Source: Lentisphaerota bacterium (GTDB taxonomy: Bacteria > Verrucomicrobiota > Kiritimatiellia > UBA8416 > JAIOPI01). From it: a stretch of DNA of 64,000 nucleotides. The translations under genes and the position numbers were made by a program. This document shows positions 51,056 to 60,872 of the stretch, piece after piece. Where the stretch lies: the NCBI GenBank assembly GCA_021413965.1, contig JAIOPI010000035.1, positions 1 to 64,000 of the forward strand. Direction: 5' to 3'. Position 1 is the first letter of the stretch, and each line of letters begins with the position of its first letter. The notes under the pieces are model-generated. The model did no database searches and was not told the DNA's origin. It saw only the letters and a program-made list of their open reading frames with translations.

Positions 51056-54000
51056 ATGAAGAGATCGGGCAGGCAGACCGTCCGCAACGTGCAGAGCCGG
51101 TTCGCCCTGGTCTTGGCCCTGGCGGCCTGCGCGCTGCTGGCCATCACGCCGGCCGGGGCCCAGACGAATCTCGATTACGGCGATGCCGATGCCGGGGGCT
51201 TCCCGGTCCTGCTGGCGCAGGATGGCGCCCGGCATGTCGTGACGCCGGATGTCTATCTGGGGTCCCGGATCGATGCCGATTTGGACGGGCAGTCTTCACT
51301 CGATGCGCTGGGTGATGACACGGATGCGCAGGGCGACGACGAAGACGGCGTTGTTTTCTTTAGCCTGCTGGTGCCCGGCCAGGTCGCGCGACTGCGCGTG
51401 ACAGCCTCCACGAATGGCTATCTGCAGGGGTGGTTTGATTTTGCGCGCACGGGCTGGTCGTCGTCGGCGGCGCAGGTCCTTTCCAACCAGGTGCTCGTGG
51501 CAGGCCTGCAGGAAGTTGAGTTTCCCGTGCCGGCGGGCACGTGGGCGGGTCCCATCTTCGCGCGCTTCCGGTTCAGCACGCAGCTGGATGTGGGCATGAC
51601 GGGCGCTGCCCCGGATGGCGAGGTGGAGGATTATCGGGTCGATATCGCGGCCGTCGATCTTGGTGATGCTCCCGAGACGCCGCCGACGCGCTCGTATCCG
51701 ACCACGCTGGCCAACGATGGCGGCTCTCACGTGATCGTTGAGGACCTGTATCTCGGGGAACAGATTGATGGGGAAGCGGACGGCCAGCCGACGGACGGAG
51801 CCGATGGCGACGGCGCGGACGAGGACGGCGTGGTCTGGCTCACCCCGCTGACGGCGGGTCGCGATGCCGCCATGGCGGTTGTGGCATCCACGGCTGGGTA
51901 TCTGCATGCGTGGATCGATTACGACGGTGACGGAACCTGGCAGCAGGCCGCGGACCACGTGTGGTCGGGTGCCCTGCTCAAGGCGGGTACGAACGAGCTC
52001 TTCTTTGTTGTTCCGACCGCCGTGCATGCCGGCGCCACCTATGCGCGATTCCGCTTCTCAAGCCAGGACACGCTGTCTCCCCATGGGCCGGCTCCGGACG
52101 GCGAGGTGGAAGATTACCAAGTCCTTGTGGAGCGCCTCGATTTCGGCGATGCCTTCGGCGGCGGGAGCTATCCCACGGGGCTGGATCAGGACGGCGCGCG
52201 GCACGCCCTTCGGGACGGTGTCTACTTGGGCGTGTCCATTGATTCCGAGCCCGATGCGGCGGTTGGTGCGGGCGCCATGGGCGACGATGAGCTGGGAATC
52301 GATGATGAAGACGGCGTGACGCAGCCCCTGCCGCTGGAGCCCGGCGACGTGCGCCCCCTCACCGTCGTGGCTTCTACCAACGGGTTCCTGCAGGGGTGGA
52401 TCGATTTCAACCAGAGCGGCGACTGGGAAGAACCCTACGAGCGCGTCTTCCAGGATCAGGCCTTGGTGCCCGGCACCAATACGCTGGAGGTGCTGACACC
52501 GGACAACGCGATGGCGGGCGGAGCCATGGCGCGCTTTCGCTTTGCAACGGCGGCGGGGGTTGGCGTCGACGGGCCGGCCCCCGACGGCGAGGTGGAGGAT
52601 CATCTCCTGAGCGTGGAACTGGGGTCCTTCGACTACGGTGATGCGCCGGCCGGGATGTCGTATCCCACGCGGCGGATGGAGGGCGGGCCGCGCCACCGGC
52701 TCTCGGGTGTCGTGCACCTTGGCCCCGGCATCGATGAGGAGTTCGACGGCCAACCGTCGCCAGCGGCTGACGGCGATGACGACGATGTCGATGGTGATGA
52801 CGAAGACGGGGTCAGCTTCGCCGGGCCGTGGATGCCCGGCACCGAGGCCATCCTGGTGGTCGCCCCTTCCGGTGCCGGCTACCTGCAAGCTTGGATGGAT
52901 TTCAATGCCGATGGCGACTGGATGGATGCCGGCGAGCAGGTCTGCTCGAACCGGGTGCTGGAAGCCGGGTTTACGAACTGGATGGTGAGCATCCCGCCGG
53001 ATGTATCGGCCCCTGAGATTGCCGCCCGGTTCCGCTTCAGCACGGAGCCGAATTTGGGAATTGGCGGGGCGGCGCCGGATGGCGAAGTCGAGGATTACAT
53101 GATCCCGCTCGCGCGCGTCGATTGCGGCGATGCGCCCGACACGGGGGGATTCCAGTATCCGGTGCGCATTGAAAGTGGCGGCGCCTATCACCTGATGCTT
53201 CCCGGAATCCGCCTCGGAGCCCGTATTGATGCCGATGTCAACGGCCAGCCGTCCCTGCAGGCCGACGGCGACGATACCGACGGCCATGGCGACGATGAGG
53301 ACGGTGTGGCGTGGCTCACGACGATGCGTCCGGGAGCTCTGGCCGCGCTGCGCGTGTCGGTATCCGCCGGCGGCTATCTCCAAGGGTGGATGGACTTCAA
53401 CCGTGACGGAGATTGGGCCGACGCCGGTGAGCGTGTCTTCCAGGATCAAGCGCTTGCCACGGGCACGCACCTGCTGATGTTGACGGTGCCTGCCGATGCC
53501 TCGGTGGGGGCCACCTTTGCACGTTTCCGGTTCTCCGGCCGCAGCGACATCGGGGTGGGCGGCTACGCGTCGAATGGTGAAGTGGAAGACTATGCCACGC
53601 GGGTGGCCAGCGCGGTGGCGCCGCCGGTGGCGGGCGAACCATGCGATATCTGGCTGCAGCGGCCAAACGGGGAGTACGGGATCGACGTGCAGTCCTGGAT
53701 GCAGCCCAGCCTCGGGGCGGTCAATGGGCGCGTGGTGCGCGCGGTGGATGACTGGCCTGCCGACGGGCGGCGCGTCACGGGCTGCCGCTGGTGGGGCTCG
53801 TACATCAACTGGACCAACAACCCGGCCGCGGTGCCGGCGTCCTCGCGCGCCACCGGATTCCGGCTGACGCTGTATGCGGATGGACTGAGCACGAATCTGC
53901 CGGTGGTGCCGGTGCCGGGGCTGGAGCTGACGAACGCGACCGTATCGCTGTTGGCCTTCAACAGCACGAATGCAGTTCCGGGGCAGGCCACCGAGCGGCT

Positions 54001-55282
54001 GTATGGCACCAGCGTTCAGAGCGCCTTCAGCACGCCGGGCGATTTCGAGTACGAATATGAATATCGCGCGCTCTTCCCCGGTTCCTGGCCGGTCGTGGCG
54101 GGGCGCCGATACTGGCTGGGCGTGGAAGCGATCGTCAGCACGACGCCGACCTATCGCTGGGGCTGGTGCGTGGCGTACCCACGCGAGGGGCATGACCGGG
54201 CGGCATGCCTGCGAAAATCAAACGAGACCGGCTGGTCATCCATGACGTACCCGCCGAATGTCTTCCCCTGGGCCACGGCCACCAACCACCCGGATCGCGG
54301 ACGTCCTGTGGAACTGGCTTTCGAACTGCTTTCGGATGACTGCCCGCGACGGGCGCACCAGTGGCCGCAATGGCTGGACACCGTGGTGCCTGACGGCGCA
54401 CCGGCGTGGTATCGCATGGGCGATGTGCCCGGGGGCGCCAGCCTGCGCGCAGACGATTTCATAGCCGACGGGCGTCGGATAGCCTCCGTGGTGTGGCAGG
54501 GCTGTTATGCCGAGTGGAACAGCGGAATGGCCGGGGGCGCCACGAATCCGGTGGCCGCGCCGGTCGGCAATGGCCATCCGGTGGGCTTCCTGCTTGGCTG
54601 GTACGCCACAAATGCCACGGGCTGCACGCCGGGTGTGCTGGTCACCAACCTGTTTGTCCCGATGGCGCTATGCGGTGAGCAATATGACAGCACCTGGGAG
54701 CAGCCGTGGGAGGGCTCCGCGGGGCGCCAGCACGTCTACGCCTACCGGGTCAACCTGCTGGATCCGAACGTGTCGGGCGAGGCGTGGCCCGGCGTGGCGA
54801 ACTGTTCTTACTGGCTGAGCATCCAGGCGGTGTTCGGGTCAGGCTTCTCGCCGGGCAGCGCCGGGCATGCGGGATGGTTGTGGCAGAATGCCGTCGAGGT
54901 GCAGGGGTGCAGTTCCGTGAGCTCCTTCGATTCCGGAGACACCTGGTCGGCCGCCTCCATCCTCGATCCCAATCCGCTGGCGGGCTCCCCCCTGGATCTG
55001 GCCTTTGATTTGATGACCGATGCGGCCGGGCTGAGCCCCTTGTACGATCCGCCCGAGATTTTGACGTTCAACGCGAACACCAACGGGGGGCTTGACCTGG
55101 CGACGATTGGCGACCTGGGTTCCGGCGTTCAGGTCCTGCAATTCACGAGCAACCTGACGACGCACATGTGGATGGATCTGGCGACGAATCGTCTGCCGCG
55201 CGAATTGCCCTACACGAACCAGTGGCCGGATGCGCGCCCGCCGGCCGGGGCCAGGGGCTTCCTGCGCGTGCTGCAGCGTTAG
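51056..55282 (+). CDS. Exported five-repeat GEVED-domain protein
   Basis: This 1,408-residue protein begins with a signal peptide (FALVLALAACALLAITPAGA). Five repeats of ~162 residues start near aa 39, 200, 361, 524 and 688 and share DYGDAP, LGxxIDxExDGQP, DDEDGV, GYLQGWxDFN, FARFRFS and the GEVEDY end that names the family. Acidic DxDxD runs suggest Ca2+ binding. Residues ~860-1320 hold two DUF7901-like segments (GCRWWGSYINW, VVWQGCYAEWNS). The closing TSNLTTHMWMDLATN and ARGFLRVLQR resemble the C-terminal beta-domain of PVC secreted proteins. No anchor is visible. ATG 51056 has a strong TATAAT upstream. Function is likely extracellular adhesion or matrix. Confidence 0.9.
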   Translation: MKRSGRQTVRNVQSRFALVLALAACALLAITPAGAQTNLDYGDADAGGFPVLLAQDGARHVVTPDVYLGSRIDADLDGQSSLDALGDDTDAQGDDEDGVVFFSLLVPGQVARLRVTASTNGYLQGWFDFARTGWSSSAAQVLSNQVLVAGLQEVEFPVPAGTWAGPIFARFRFSTQLDVGMTGAAPDGEVEDYRVDIAAVDLGDAPETPPTRSYPTTLANDGGSHVIVEDLYLGEQIDGEADGQPTDGADGDGADEDGVVWLTPLTAGRDAAMAVVASTAGYLHAWIDYDGDGTWQQAADHVWSGALLKAGTNELFFVVPTAVHAGATYARFRFSSQDTLSPHGPAPDGEVEDYQVLVERLDFGDAFGGGSYPTGLDQDGARHALRDGVYLGVSIDSEPDAAVGAGAMGDDELGIDDEDGVTQPLPLEPGDVRPLTVVASTNGFLQGWIDFNQSGDWEEPYERVFQDQALVPGTNTLEVLTPDNAMAGGAMARFRFATAAGVGVDGPAPDGEVEDHLLSVELGSFDYGDAPAGMSYPTRRMEGGPRHRLSGVVHLGPGIDEEFDGQPSPAADGDDDDVDGDDEDGVSFAGPWMPGTEAILVVAPSGAGYLQAWMDFNADGDWMDAGEQVCSNRVLEAGFTNWMVSIPPDVSAPEIAARFRFSTEPNLGIGGAAPDGEVEDYMIPLARVDCGDAPDTGGFQYPVRIESGGAYHLMLPGIRLGARIDADVNGQPSLQADGDDTDGHGDDEDGVAWLTTMRPGALAALRVSVSAGGYLQGWMDFNRDGDWADAGERVFQDQALATGTHLLMLTVPADASVGATFARFRFSGRSDIGVGGYASNGEVEDYATRVASAVAPPVAGEPCDIWLQRPNGEYGIDVQSWMQPSLGAVNGRVVRAVDDWPADGRRVTGCRWWGSYINWTNNPAAVPASSRATGFRLTLYADGLSTNLPVVPVPGLELTNATVSLLAFNSTNAVPGQATERLYGTSVQSAFSTPGDFEYEYEYRALFPGSWPVVAGRRYWLGVEAIVSTTPTYRWGWCVAYPREGHDRAACLRKSNETGWSSMTYPPNVFPWATATNHPDRGRPVELAFELLSDDCPRRAHQWPQWLDTVVPDGAPAWYRMGDVPGGASLRADDFIADGRRIASVVWQGCYAEWNSGMAGGATNPVAAPVGNGHPVGFLLGWYATNATGCTPGVLVTNLFVPMALCGEQYDSTWEQPWEGSAGRQHVYAYRVNLLDPNVSGEAWPGVANCSYWLSIQAVFGSGFSPGSAGHAGWLWQNAVEVQGCSSVSSFDSGDTWSAASILDPNPLAGSPLDLAFDLMTDAAGLSPLYDPPEILTFNANTNGGLDLATIGDLGSGVQVLQFTSNLTTHMWMDLATNRLPRELPYTNQWPDARPPAGARGFLRVLQR

Positions 55283-55348
55283 GCGCCATGCATGGGTCGC
55301 GACAACACACGGAGCGGAGCACCTTCGTATTCCGCTCGAACGAAGGAC

Positions 55349-55702
55349 ATGATGCGAGACGTCATCTATCACAATCCGCGCTGCAGCAAGAGCCGTGAAA
55401 CCCTGGCGCTCGTGCAATCCCGCGGCGTGGACCTCGAGGTGGTTGAATACCTGCGCGCTCCGCCGACCGTGGAGGAATTGGACGGCATATGCCGCCTGCT
55501 GGGGATGGAGCCGCTGCAGTTGATCCGCACCAAGGAGCCGCGGTTTGCGGAACTCGGGCTCAAGACCACCGATGCCCGGCCCCGCGCAGCCTGGCTCGCG
55601 CTCATGGCCGCCAATCCCATCCTCATCGAACGGCCGATTGTGGTCCACCGCGGCCACGCGGCTCTTGGGCGACCGCCGGAACATGTGCTGAGCATCCTGT
55701 GA
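55349..55702 (+). CDS. arsC: ArsC family glutaredoxin-type arsenate reductase
   Basis: This 117-residue protein has C12 in the HNPRCSKSRE active site and the arginines R60 (LIRTKEP), R95 (LIERPIV) and R108, matching the Escherichia coli plasmid R773 ArsC layout. Such proteins reduce arsenate with glutathione and glutaredoxin; close relatives (YffB-like) have other roles, so arsenate specificity is not certain. No arsB, acr3 or arsR gene is adjacent. ATG 55349 or 55352 is the start, with AAGGA upstream; a longer frame to 55292 lacks support. Confidence 0.85.
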   Translation: MMRDVIYHNPRCSKSRETLALVQSRGVDLEVVEYLRAPPTVEELDGICRLLGMEPLQLIRTKEPRFAELGLKTTDARPRAAWLALMAANPILIERPIVVHRGHAALGRPPEHVLSIL

Positions 55703-55810
55703 TGGCCCTGAATGGGAACTGACGCCGCCGTTCGGCAGGCGCTTGACACTTGCCCGCCTTCGATGAACCATGCTGCGCCTCGACCGTTGGCACATATGGC
55801 AGGAGATCCC

Positions 55811-57571
55811 ATGACGCCCGCTGTGAAACAGGAGCGCGATTTCATTGACCGCGTGCTGCAGAGCCTAAGCCTCGAGCAGAAGGTGGGGCAGTGCTTCACG
55901 TACCTGTGGAGCGGGCACTTGATCACGCCTTCGGTCGTGGCGTCGATCGAGAAGCTGCATGCCGGCGGGCTGCGGCTGCAGCCGGCGTTCCTGTCCGGCA
56001 AGCGGCATCAGTACTACGCGTTCGACACGGCCGCCGGCGCCTATCCCTATCCGGCCGGATACGAACCGATTCCGGAAACGCTGTTTTCGCCGGGCGGCCT
56101 GGGCAGCATCGACCCCGAGCCTTATGCGGAGAAGCTCAACCGCCTGCAGGCCATCGCCACGGCGCGGCCGGGCGGCGTGCCCCTGAACATGACGATCGAC
56201 CAGGAAGGCGACCTCAGCCGCAACTATCCCTTTGGAGGCGTCAGTCTGTTCCCCGCCGCCATGGGGCAGGTGGCCAGCGGCGACACCCAGTTCGTCTACG
56301 AGGTCAACAAGGCCGTCGCCCGCCAGCTCAGTGCCATGGGGGTGAACTGCATCCACTCGCCGGTGCTGGATGTGAATCTCAACCCGGAAAACCCCGAGAT
56401 CGGCATCCGCGCCTACGGGGATGATCCCGAAACGGTGGCCACATACGGGCTGGCGGCCATGCGCGGCCTGCAGGACGGCGGCCTGACCACCACGGCCAAG
56501 CATTTCCCCGGCCGCGGCGACAGCTCCAGCGATGCGCACTTCGGCACGCCCACGCTGGATGTCGACCGCGCCCGTCTTGATGCCGTCGAGTTGTTCCCCT
56601 TCCGGCGGCTGATCCAGGGCGGCCTCGATTGCGTCATGATTGCGCACAACGTGTACCGCGCGCTGGATCCCGGCGTGATCGCCACGGTGTCCCGCCGGAT
56701 TGTCACGGATCTGCTGCGCGGCGAACTGGGCTTCGACGGCGTGATCACGACCGATGCGATTGCCATGCAGGCGCTCATGGCGGTGTATCCGCTGCCCGAG
56801 GCGTGCGCCCGCGCCCTGCAGGCCGGCGCCGATCTCGTGCTCAACAAGACCGAGACGGCCTACCGCGATCAAGCCTTCTGCGAGACGCTCCGGTTCGTGC
56901 GCGAGGGGTTGATCACGGAGGACGAACTGGAGCAGAAGGTCCGCCGTATCGTGCGGATGAAGTACCGGCGCGGGCTGTTTCGCGGCGGCGGGCACGTGGA
57001 TGCCGCGCAGGCCGGCTCGGCCATCCGCGACCCCGCCACCCGCGCGCTCGCCCGCGAGGCGGCGCGCCGCGCCGTCGTGGTCATGCGCGACACGGCGGGC
57101 CTGCTCCCGCTCACGCCGCAGCACAAGATCCTCGTGATCGAGCAGCGCCTGGAGGATGTCTTTCTCGGGTTGGGTGCGGCGTGCCACCGCCTGTCATTCA
57201 CCGAGGCCATGCTGGATCAGTCGCTCAACCTCGTCGGGGCAGACACGACGTTCTGTGCGACGGAGAAGGAGACGGCCTTCGTGCTGCCGCTGGCGGCCCG
57301 CGCGGACGTGGTGGTCATGACGAATGACTATAACCGCAGCGATGCCAACAACACGGCGCTGGTGCGGAAGGTGCTGGAGACCGGCGCGCGCGTGATCCTG
57401 GTCGCCAACACGCCGTATCCCATGTCCATGACGCCCGGCGTGAAGACGGCCGTCTGCACCTTTGCCTCCACACCCGAAAGCCACCGCGTCGCGGCGGAAG
57501 TCCTGTTCGGCAAAACCGCGCCGGGTGGAATCTGGCCGCTGAAGCACTATGCGCCTCCCGACGCGGTGTGA
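55811..57571 (+). CDS. Glycoside hydrolase family 3 protein (beta-N-acetylhexosaminidase-like)
   Basis: This 586-residue protein has a GH3 barrel (about 1-370) with KHFPGRGDSSSDAH, the loop with the catalytic His/Asp of NagZ-type enzymes, and the nucleophile D in VITTDAIAMQA. A second alpha-beta domain (about 400-586) follows. The KHFPG(x)GD-H motif suggests an N-acetylhexosaminidase, but the two-domain layout also resembles other GH3 enzymes, so the substrate is not fixed. No signal peptide is visible. ATG 55811 has AGGAG 6 bp upstream. It could recycle peptidoglycan or degrade imported glycans. Confidence 0.88.
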   Translation: MTPAVKQERDFIDRVLQSLSLEQKVGQCFTYLWSGHLITPSVVASIEKLHAGGLRLQPAFLSGKRHQYYAFDTAAGAYPYPAGYEPIPETLFSPGGLGSIDPEPYAEKLNRLQAIATARPGGVPLNMTIDQEGDLSRNYPFGGVSLFPAAMGQVASGDTQFVYEVNKAVARQLSAMGVNCIHSPVLDVNLNPENPEIGIRAYGDDPETVATYGLAAMRGLQDGGLTTTAKHFPGRGDSSSDAHFGTPTLDVDRARLDAVELFPFRRLIQGGLDCVMIAHNVYRALDPGVIATVSRRIVTDLLRGELGFDGVITTDAIAMQALMAVYPLPEACARALQAGADLVLNKTETAYRDQAFCETLRFVREGLITEDELEQKVRRIVRMKYRRGLFRGGGHVDAAQAGSAIRDPATRALAREAARRAVVVMRDTAGLLPLTPQHKILVIEQRLEDVFLGLGAACHRLSFTEAMLDQSLNLVGADTTFCATEKETAFVLPLAARADVVVMTNDYNRSDANNTALVRKVLETGARVILVANTPYPMSMTPGVKTAVCTFASTPESHRVAAEVLFGKTAPGGIWPLKHYAPPDAV

Positions 57572-57675
57572 AGGACGCGGCGAGCGGGGTGACGTCGGCC
57601 GCATCTGCTTGCCACCATCCTTGTAGCAGGGGGGGGCATGTGTTAGGTTTTTCGTAATTCCGAACCGGAGAATCT

Positions 57676-58347
57676 ATGCAAAGCCTGGACAAGCTGTTCG
57701 GCGTCTCGCCTTTCGCGCACGTGGTGGAACACGCCCAGAAGATCCACCAGTGTGTGACGATGATTCCGCCCGTGGCCCGCGCCGTGCTGGCGGGCGATCT
57801 CGACAACTTGCGCCAGATGCAGGACCGGATGTCGCTGGCCGAATATGAGGCGGATCAGATCAAGGATAAGATCCGGATCAACCTGCCAAAGCGGTTCTTC
57901 CTGCCGGTCCAGCGCGAGGACGTGCTGAACCTGCTTCGGCAGCTTGATCGCATGGGCGATGATTCAGAGGATTTTGCCGTGGTTGCCACCTTTCGGCGTC
58001 TCGATGTCCCCGAAGGGGTGAAGACGGATTTTCTCTCCCTGGTCGACAAGGTCGTGGCCGTCAGCGAGGCGCTGCTGGGGTTGGTGGAACAGTTGGCCGC
58101 CCTGCAGCGGGAGTCCTTTGAAGGTCCTGAGACGGAATCGGTCCTGGCCCATATCGATGACGTGTGCCGGATGGAGTGGGAGACAGACAAGCTGAGCCGG
58201 CGCTGTGCGCGCGGCTACTACGGCCTGCCGAGCCCGGATCCGGTCACGGTCATCCTGCTCGAGAAACTCTGCCGCGCACTCACGGGGATTGCCGACCATG
58301 CCGAGAATGTCGGCAAGAGCCTGCGGTTGATGATACTTCGCGGCTAG
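57676..58347 (+). CDS. DUF47/PhoU-like phosphate transport regulator
   Basis: This 223-residue all-alpha protein is PhoU-like, with conserved E-x-x-AD-x-IK (YEADQIKDKI) and RMGDDSEDFAVV metal-binding motifs and a second half with IDDVCRMEWETDKL. Members (DUF47, TIGR00153) usually sit next to a Pit transporter, as here (27 bp upstream), and modulate its activity, probably by binding metal-phosphate. It has GGAGA 6 bp before ATG 57676. It is cytoplasmic. Confidence 0.9.
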   Translation: MQSLDKLFGVSPFAHVVEHAQKIHQCVTMIPPVARAVLAGDLDNLRQMQDRMSLAEYEADQIKDKIRINLPKRFFLPVQREDVLNLLRQLDRMGDDSEDFAVVATFRRLDVPEGVKTDFLSLVDKVVAVSEALLGLVEQLAALQRESFEGPETESVLAHIDDVCRMEWETDKLSRRCARGYYGLPSPDPVTVILLEKLCRALTGIADHAENVGKSLRLMILRG

Positions 58348-58373
58348 CCCGCGCCAGCGATGGACGCTCTCTG

Positions 58374-59627
58374 ATGGATGCATGGCTGTTATATGTGGCG
58401 TTGGCGGCGGGGCTCTACATGGCCTGGAACATCGGGGCCAACGATGTGGCGAACGCGTTTGGCACCTCGGTCGGTTCCGGGGCCGTCACCTTTCGGCGTG
58501 CCATCGTGCTGGCCGCCATCTTCGAGTTTGCCGGCGCCTTCCTGGTCGGGGCGCATGTGTCCGATACGATCAAGGGCAACATCATCCGGCCGGAACTCTT
58601 CGTTGACCAGCCCCTGATCTATGCCAAGGTCATGCTGGCGGCCCTGCTGGCGGCCTCGTTCTGGCTGCACCTGGCGACCTATTTCGGGCAGCCGGTCTCG
58701 ACGACCCACGCCATCATCGGGGCGATCATCGGGGCCGGCATCGTGGCGGGCGACGCCTCGGACGTGCAATGGCAGAAGATGGGGCGGATCGCGGCGAGCT
58801 GGATCGTGTCGCCCGTCTGCGGCGCCCTGCTGAGTTTTGTCATCTACTACATGATTCGCAAGCGGGTATTGCGCAGCGATCAGCCGGTGGTGAGCGCGCG
58901 CCGGGCCGTGCCGGTCGGCATGGCGGCGGTCGTGGCCGTGATGGTGTTTTCGGTCTGCAAGGATGCTCTGCCGCGCGTGCTCGCGGGTCGTCCGATCGCC
59001 GAGCACTGGCCCGTGGTGGCCGTGCCCATTTCGCTGGTGCTGGCGCTGGTGGCGGGGGTGATCACGCGCGTGGTGGTGCATCGGGCGTCCGTCGAGGGGC
59101 TGAACAGCAAGGAGCTGGAGTACGGGCGGATCGAAGCCTGGTTCGGGCGCCTGCAGATTGCCACGGCCTGCTACATGGCCTTTGCCCACGGGGCCAACGA
59201 CGTCGCCAATGCCATCGGGCCGATCGCGGGCGTGCTCGAAGCGCTCAAAGGCCACGTGGGCGGCAAAGCGCCCGTCCCGGCGTGGGTGCTGTTCTTTGGC
59301 GGCGCCGGCATCGTGGCGGGCCTCGCCACCTATGGATACAAGGTCATCGAGGCGGTGGGCCGGAAGATCACGGAAGTCACGCCGACGCGCGGGTTCTCCG
59401 CGGAGTTCGGTACGGCCACCACCGTGCTCGTGTGCTCGCTCCTGGGGTTGCCGATTTCCACCACGTTTGTCCTCGTCGGCTCTGTCATGGGCGTGGGATT
59501 TGCCCGCGGATTTGGCGCCATCGACCTGCGCGTCGTGCGCCGCATCTTCCTGTCGTGGGTCATCACGATTCCCTGCTCGGCCGCCATTGCGGCGCTGCTG
59601 TTTGGCATGCTCAAGACGTGGCATTAA
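58374..59627 (+). CDS. pit: Inorganic phosphate transporter, PiT family
   Basis: This 417-residue membrane protein has about ten helices and the duplicated signature GANDVANAFG (21-30) and GANDVANAIG (273-282), each in a Pit half. It imports metal-phosphate complexes with H+ or Na+. The upstream DUF47 partner and close spacing show one operon. The frame is open 70 codons upstream inside the DUF47 gene, but ATG 58374 starts the conserved domain. Length and topology match standard PitA. Confidence 0.94.
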   Translation: MDAWLLYVALAAGLYMAWNIGANDVANAFGTSVGSGAVTFRRAIVLAAIFEFAGAFLVGAHVSDTIKGNIIRPELFVDQPLIYAKVMLAALLAASFWLHLATYFGQPVSTTHAIIGAIIGAGIVAGDASDVQWQKMGRIAASWIVSPVCGALLSFVIYYMIRKRVLRSDQPVVSARRAVPVGMAAVVAVMVFSVCKDALPRVLAGRPIAEHWPVVAVPISLVLALVAGVITRVVVHRASVEGLNSKELEYGRIEAWFGRLQIATACYMAFAHGANDVANAIGPIAGVLEALKGHVGGKAPVPAWVLFFGGAGIVAGLATYGYKVIEAVGRKITEVTPTRGFSAEFGTATTVLVCSLLGLPISTTFVLVGSVMGVGFARGFGAIDLRVVRRIFLSWVITIPCSAAIAALLFGMLKTWH

Positions 59628-59702
59628 ACTGCTGGCGAGCCCGCCTGGCCGCGTACTCCACGGTTGCTTTTTCTTGCGGCTGGGGCGATAGTTTGCGCAT
59701 TC

Positions 59703-60866
59703 ATGACCACCAAACCCCCAGAACCGACTGGTGAGCCGGTGAACGGCGGGCTGCCAGACGCCAGCGCCAACCCGCACGACTACATTTACAGCCGGATCGC
59801 GGCGGCGGTGCGCCAGGATATCCGTGACGGCAAGCTGCCGGCCGGTTCGCGCCTGCCATCGGCAGATGCGCTGTCCGAGCGTTTCCAGGTCAACAAGGGC
59901 ACGGTGCGGCGGGCGCTGGCCGAACTGACCGGCGACGGCTTGATCTATGCCGTGCCTGCGCAGGGCACCTACGTGTCGGAGGAGCCGCCCGCCGAGTCGC
60001 GGCGCCGGCGCGCGTCCACCCTTAACGTCGGGCTGGTTTCCCAGGTGCTCGAAGGCGCCGCCTTCGGGCCGAGCGATGCCGAAGTGCTGACGGGGTTGCA
60101 GGATGAGCTCGTCAAGCGCAACGGGACCCTGATCCTGCTGCCGGCGCCCAAGGCCCTGTCACCAGCCAAGCTGTCCGAGTGGATCGTGCAGGCGCACCTC
60201 GATGGCATCATCTACCTGGAAGCGCTGGAGCCGGCAGTCCTGCGGCGCATGCTGCAGGTCGGGCCGCCGGCGGTCACCGTCAACTTCCGCCCGCGCGGGC
60301 AGGGGGTGGATTCCATTCTGGTGGACAACCGTGGCGGCGCCCGCCAGGCGATTGAACACCTGTACGCCCTGGGGCACCGGCGCCTGCTCGTCATCACGGG
60401 GCCGCGGGAATTGACGGCCACGGAGGAGCGTATCGACGGCGTCCGCGAAGCCATGCGGGCCTACGGTCTGTCGGAGGCACGCGTGACGATGGTGGAGGGG
60501 AATTTCCGCCGGGTCGGCGGCTTTCGTGCCATGGCTGCCGCGTTGAAAGCCAAGCAAACGGGCACGGCCGTGTTCTGTTTCAACGACGAAATGGCGGTGG
60601 GCGCCCTGCAGGCCCTGCATAAGCATTCCGGGCTGCGCGTGCCGCGTGACTATTCCGTGATGGGTTTCGATGACATTTCCTGGGCGCAGGCTACAAATCC
60701 ACCGCTGACGACGATCCGGGTGGACAAGGCGGTCATGGGGAGGCTTGCCATCGAACGGCTGATTGCCCGCATCGGTGGGCGTGAGATGGCGGCCACGGCG
60801 ACGACGGTGGAGACCAACCTGGTCGAACGTGAGTCCACCACGCCCCCGCGCGGGCGCAAGGCCTGA
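59703..60866 (+). CDS. GntR-type DNA-binding regulator with LacI-type ligand domain
   Basis: This 387-residue regulator joins a winged helix-turn-helix of the GntR family (IRDGKLPAGSRLPSADALSE, then VNKGTVRRALAELTGDGLIYAVPAQGTYV, residues ~20-90) to a LacI/RbsB periplasmic-binding-like domain (DGIIYLEAL, GHRRLLVITGP, VPRDYSVMGFDDISWA). It is therefore an AraR-like hybrid, which typically senses a sugar. Targets are unknown; the upstream Pit gene is only 75 bp away but phosphate is an unlikely ligand. ATG 59703 is used, as no ribosome-binding site is clear and the frame extends only to a TTG. It converges on the caspase-like gene, 6 bp between stops. Confidence 0.9.
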   Translation: MTTKPPEPTGEPVNGGLPDASANPHDYIYSRIAAAVRQDIRDGKLPAGSRLPSADALSERFQVNKGTVRRALAELTGDGLIYAVPAQGTYVSEEPPAESRRRRASTLNVGLVSQVLEGAAFGPSDAEVLTGLQDELVKRNGTLILLPAPKALSPAKLSEWIVQAHLDGIIYLEALEPAVLRRMLQVGPPAVTVNFRPRGQGVDSILVDNRGGARQAIEHLYALGHRRLLVITGPRELTATEERIDGVREAMRAYGLSEARVTMVEGNFRRVGGFRAMAAALKAKQTGTAVFCFNDEMAVGALQALHKHSGLRVPRDYSVMGFDDISWAQATNPPLTTIRVDKAVMGRLAIERLIARIGGREMAATATTVETNLVERESTTPPRGRKA

Positions 60867-60872
60867 GACGGC

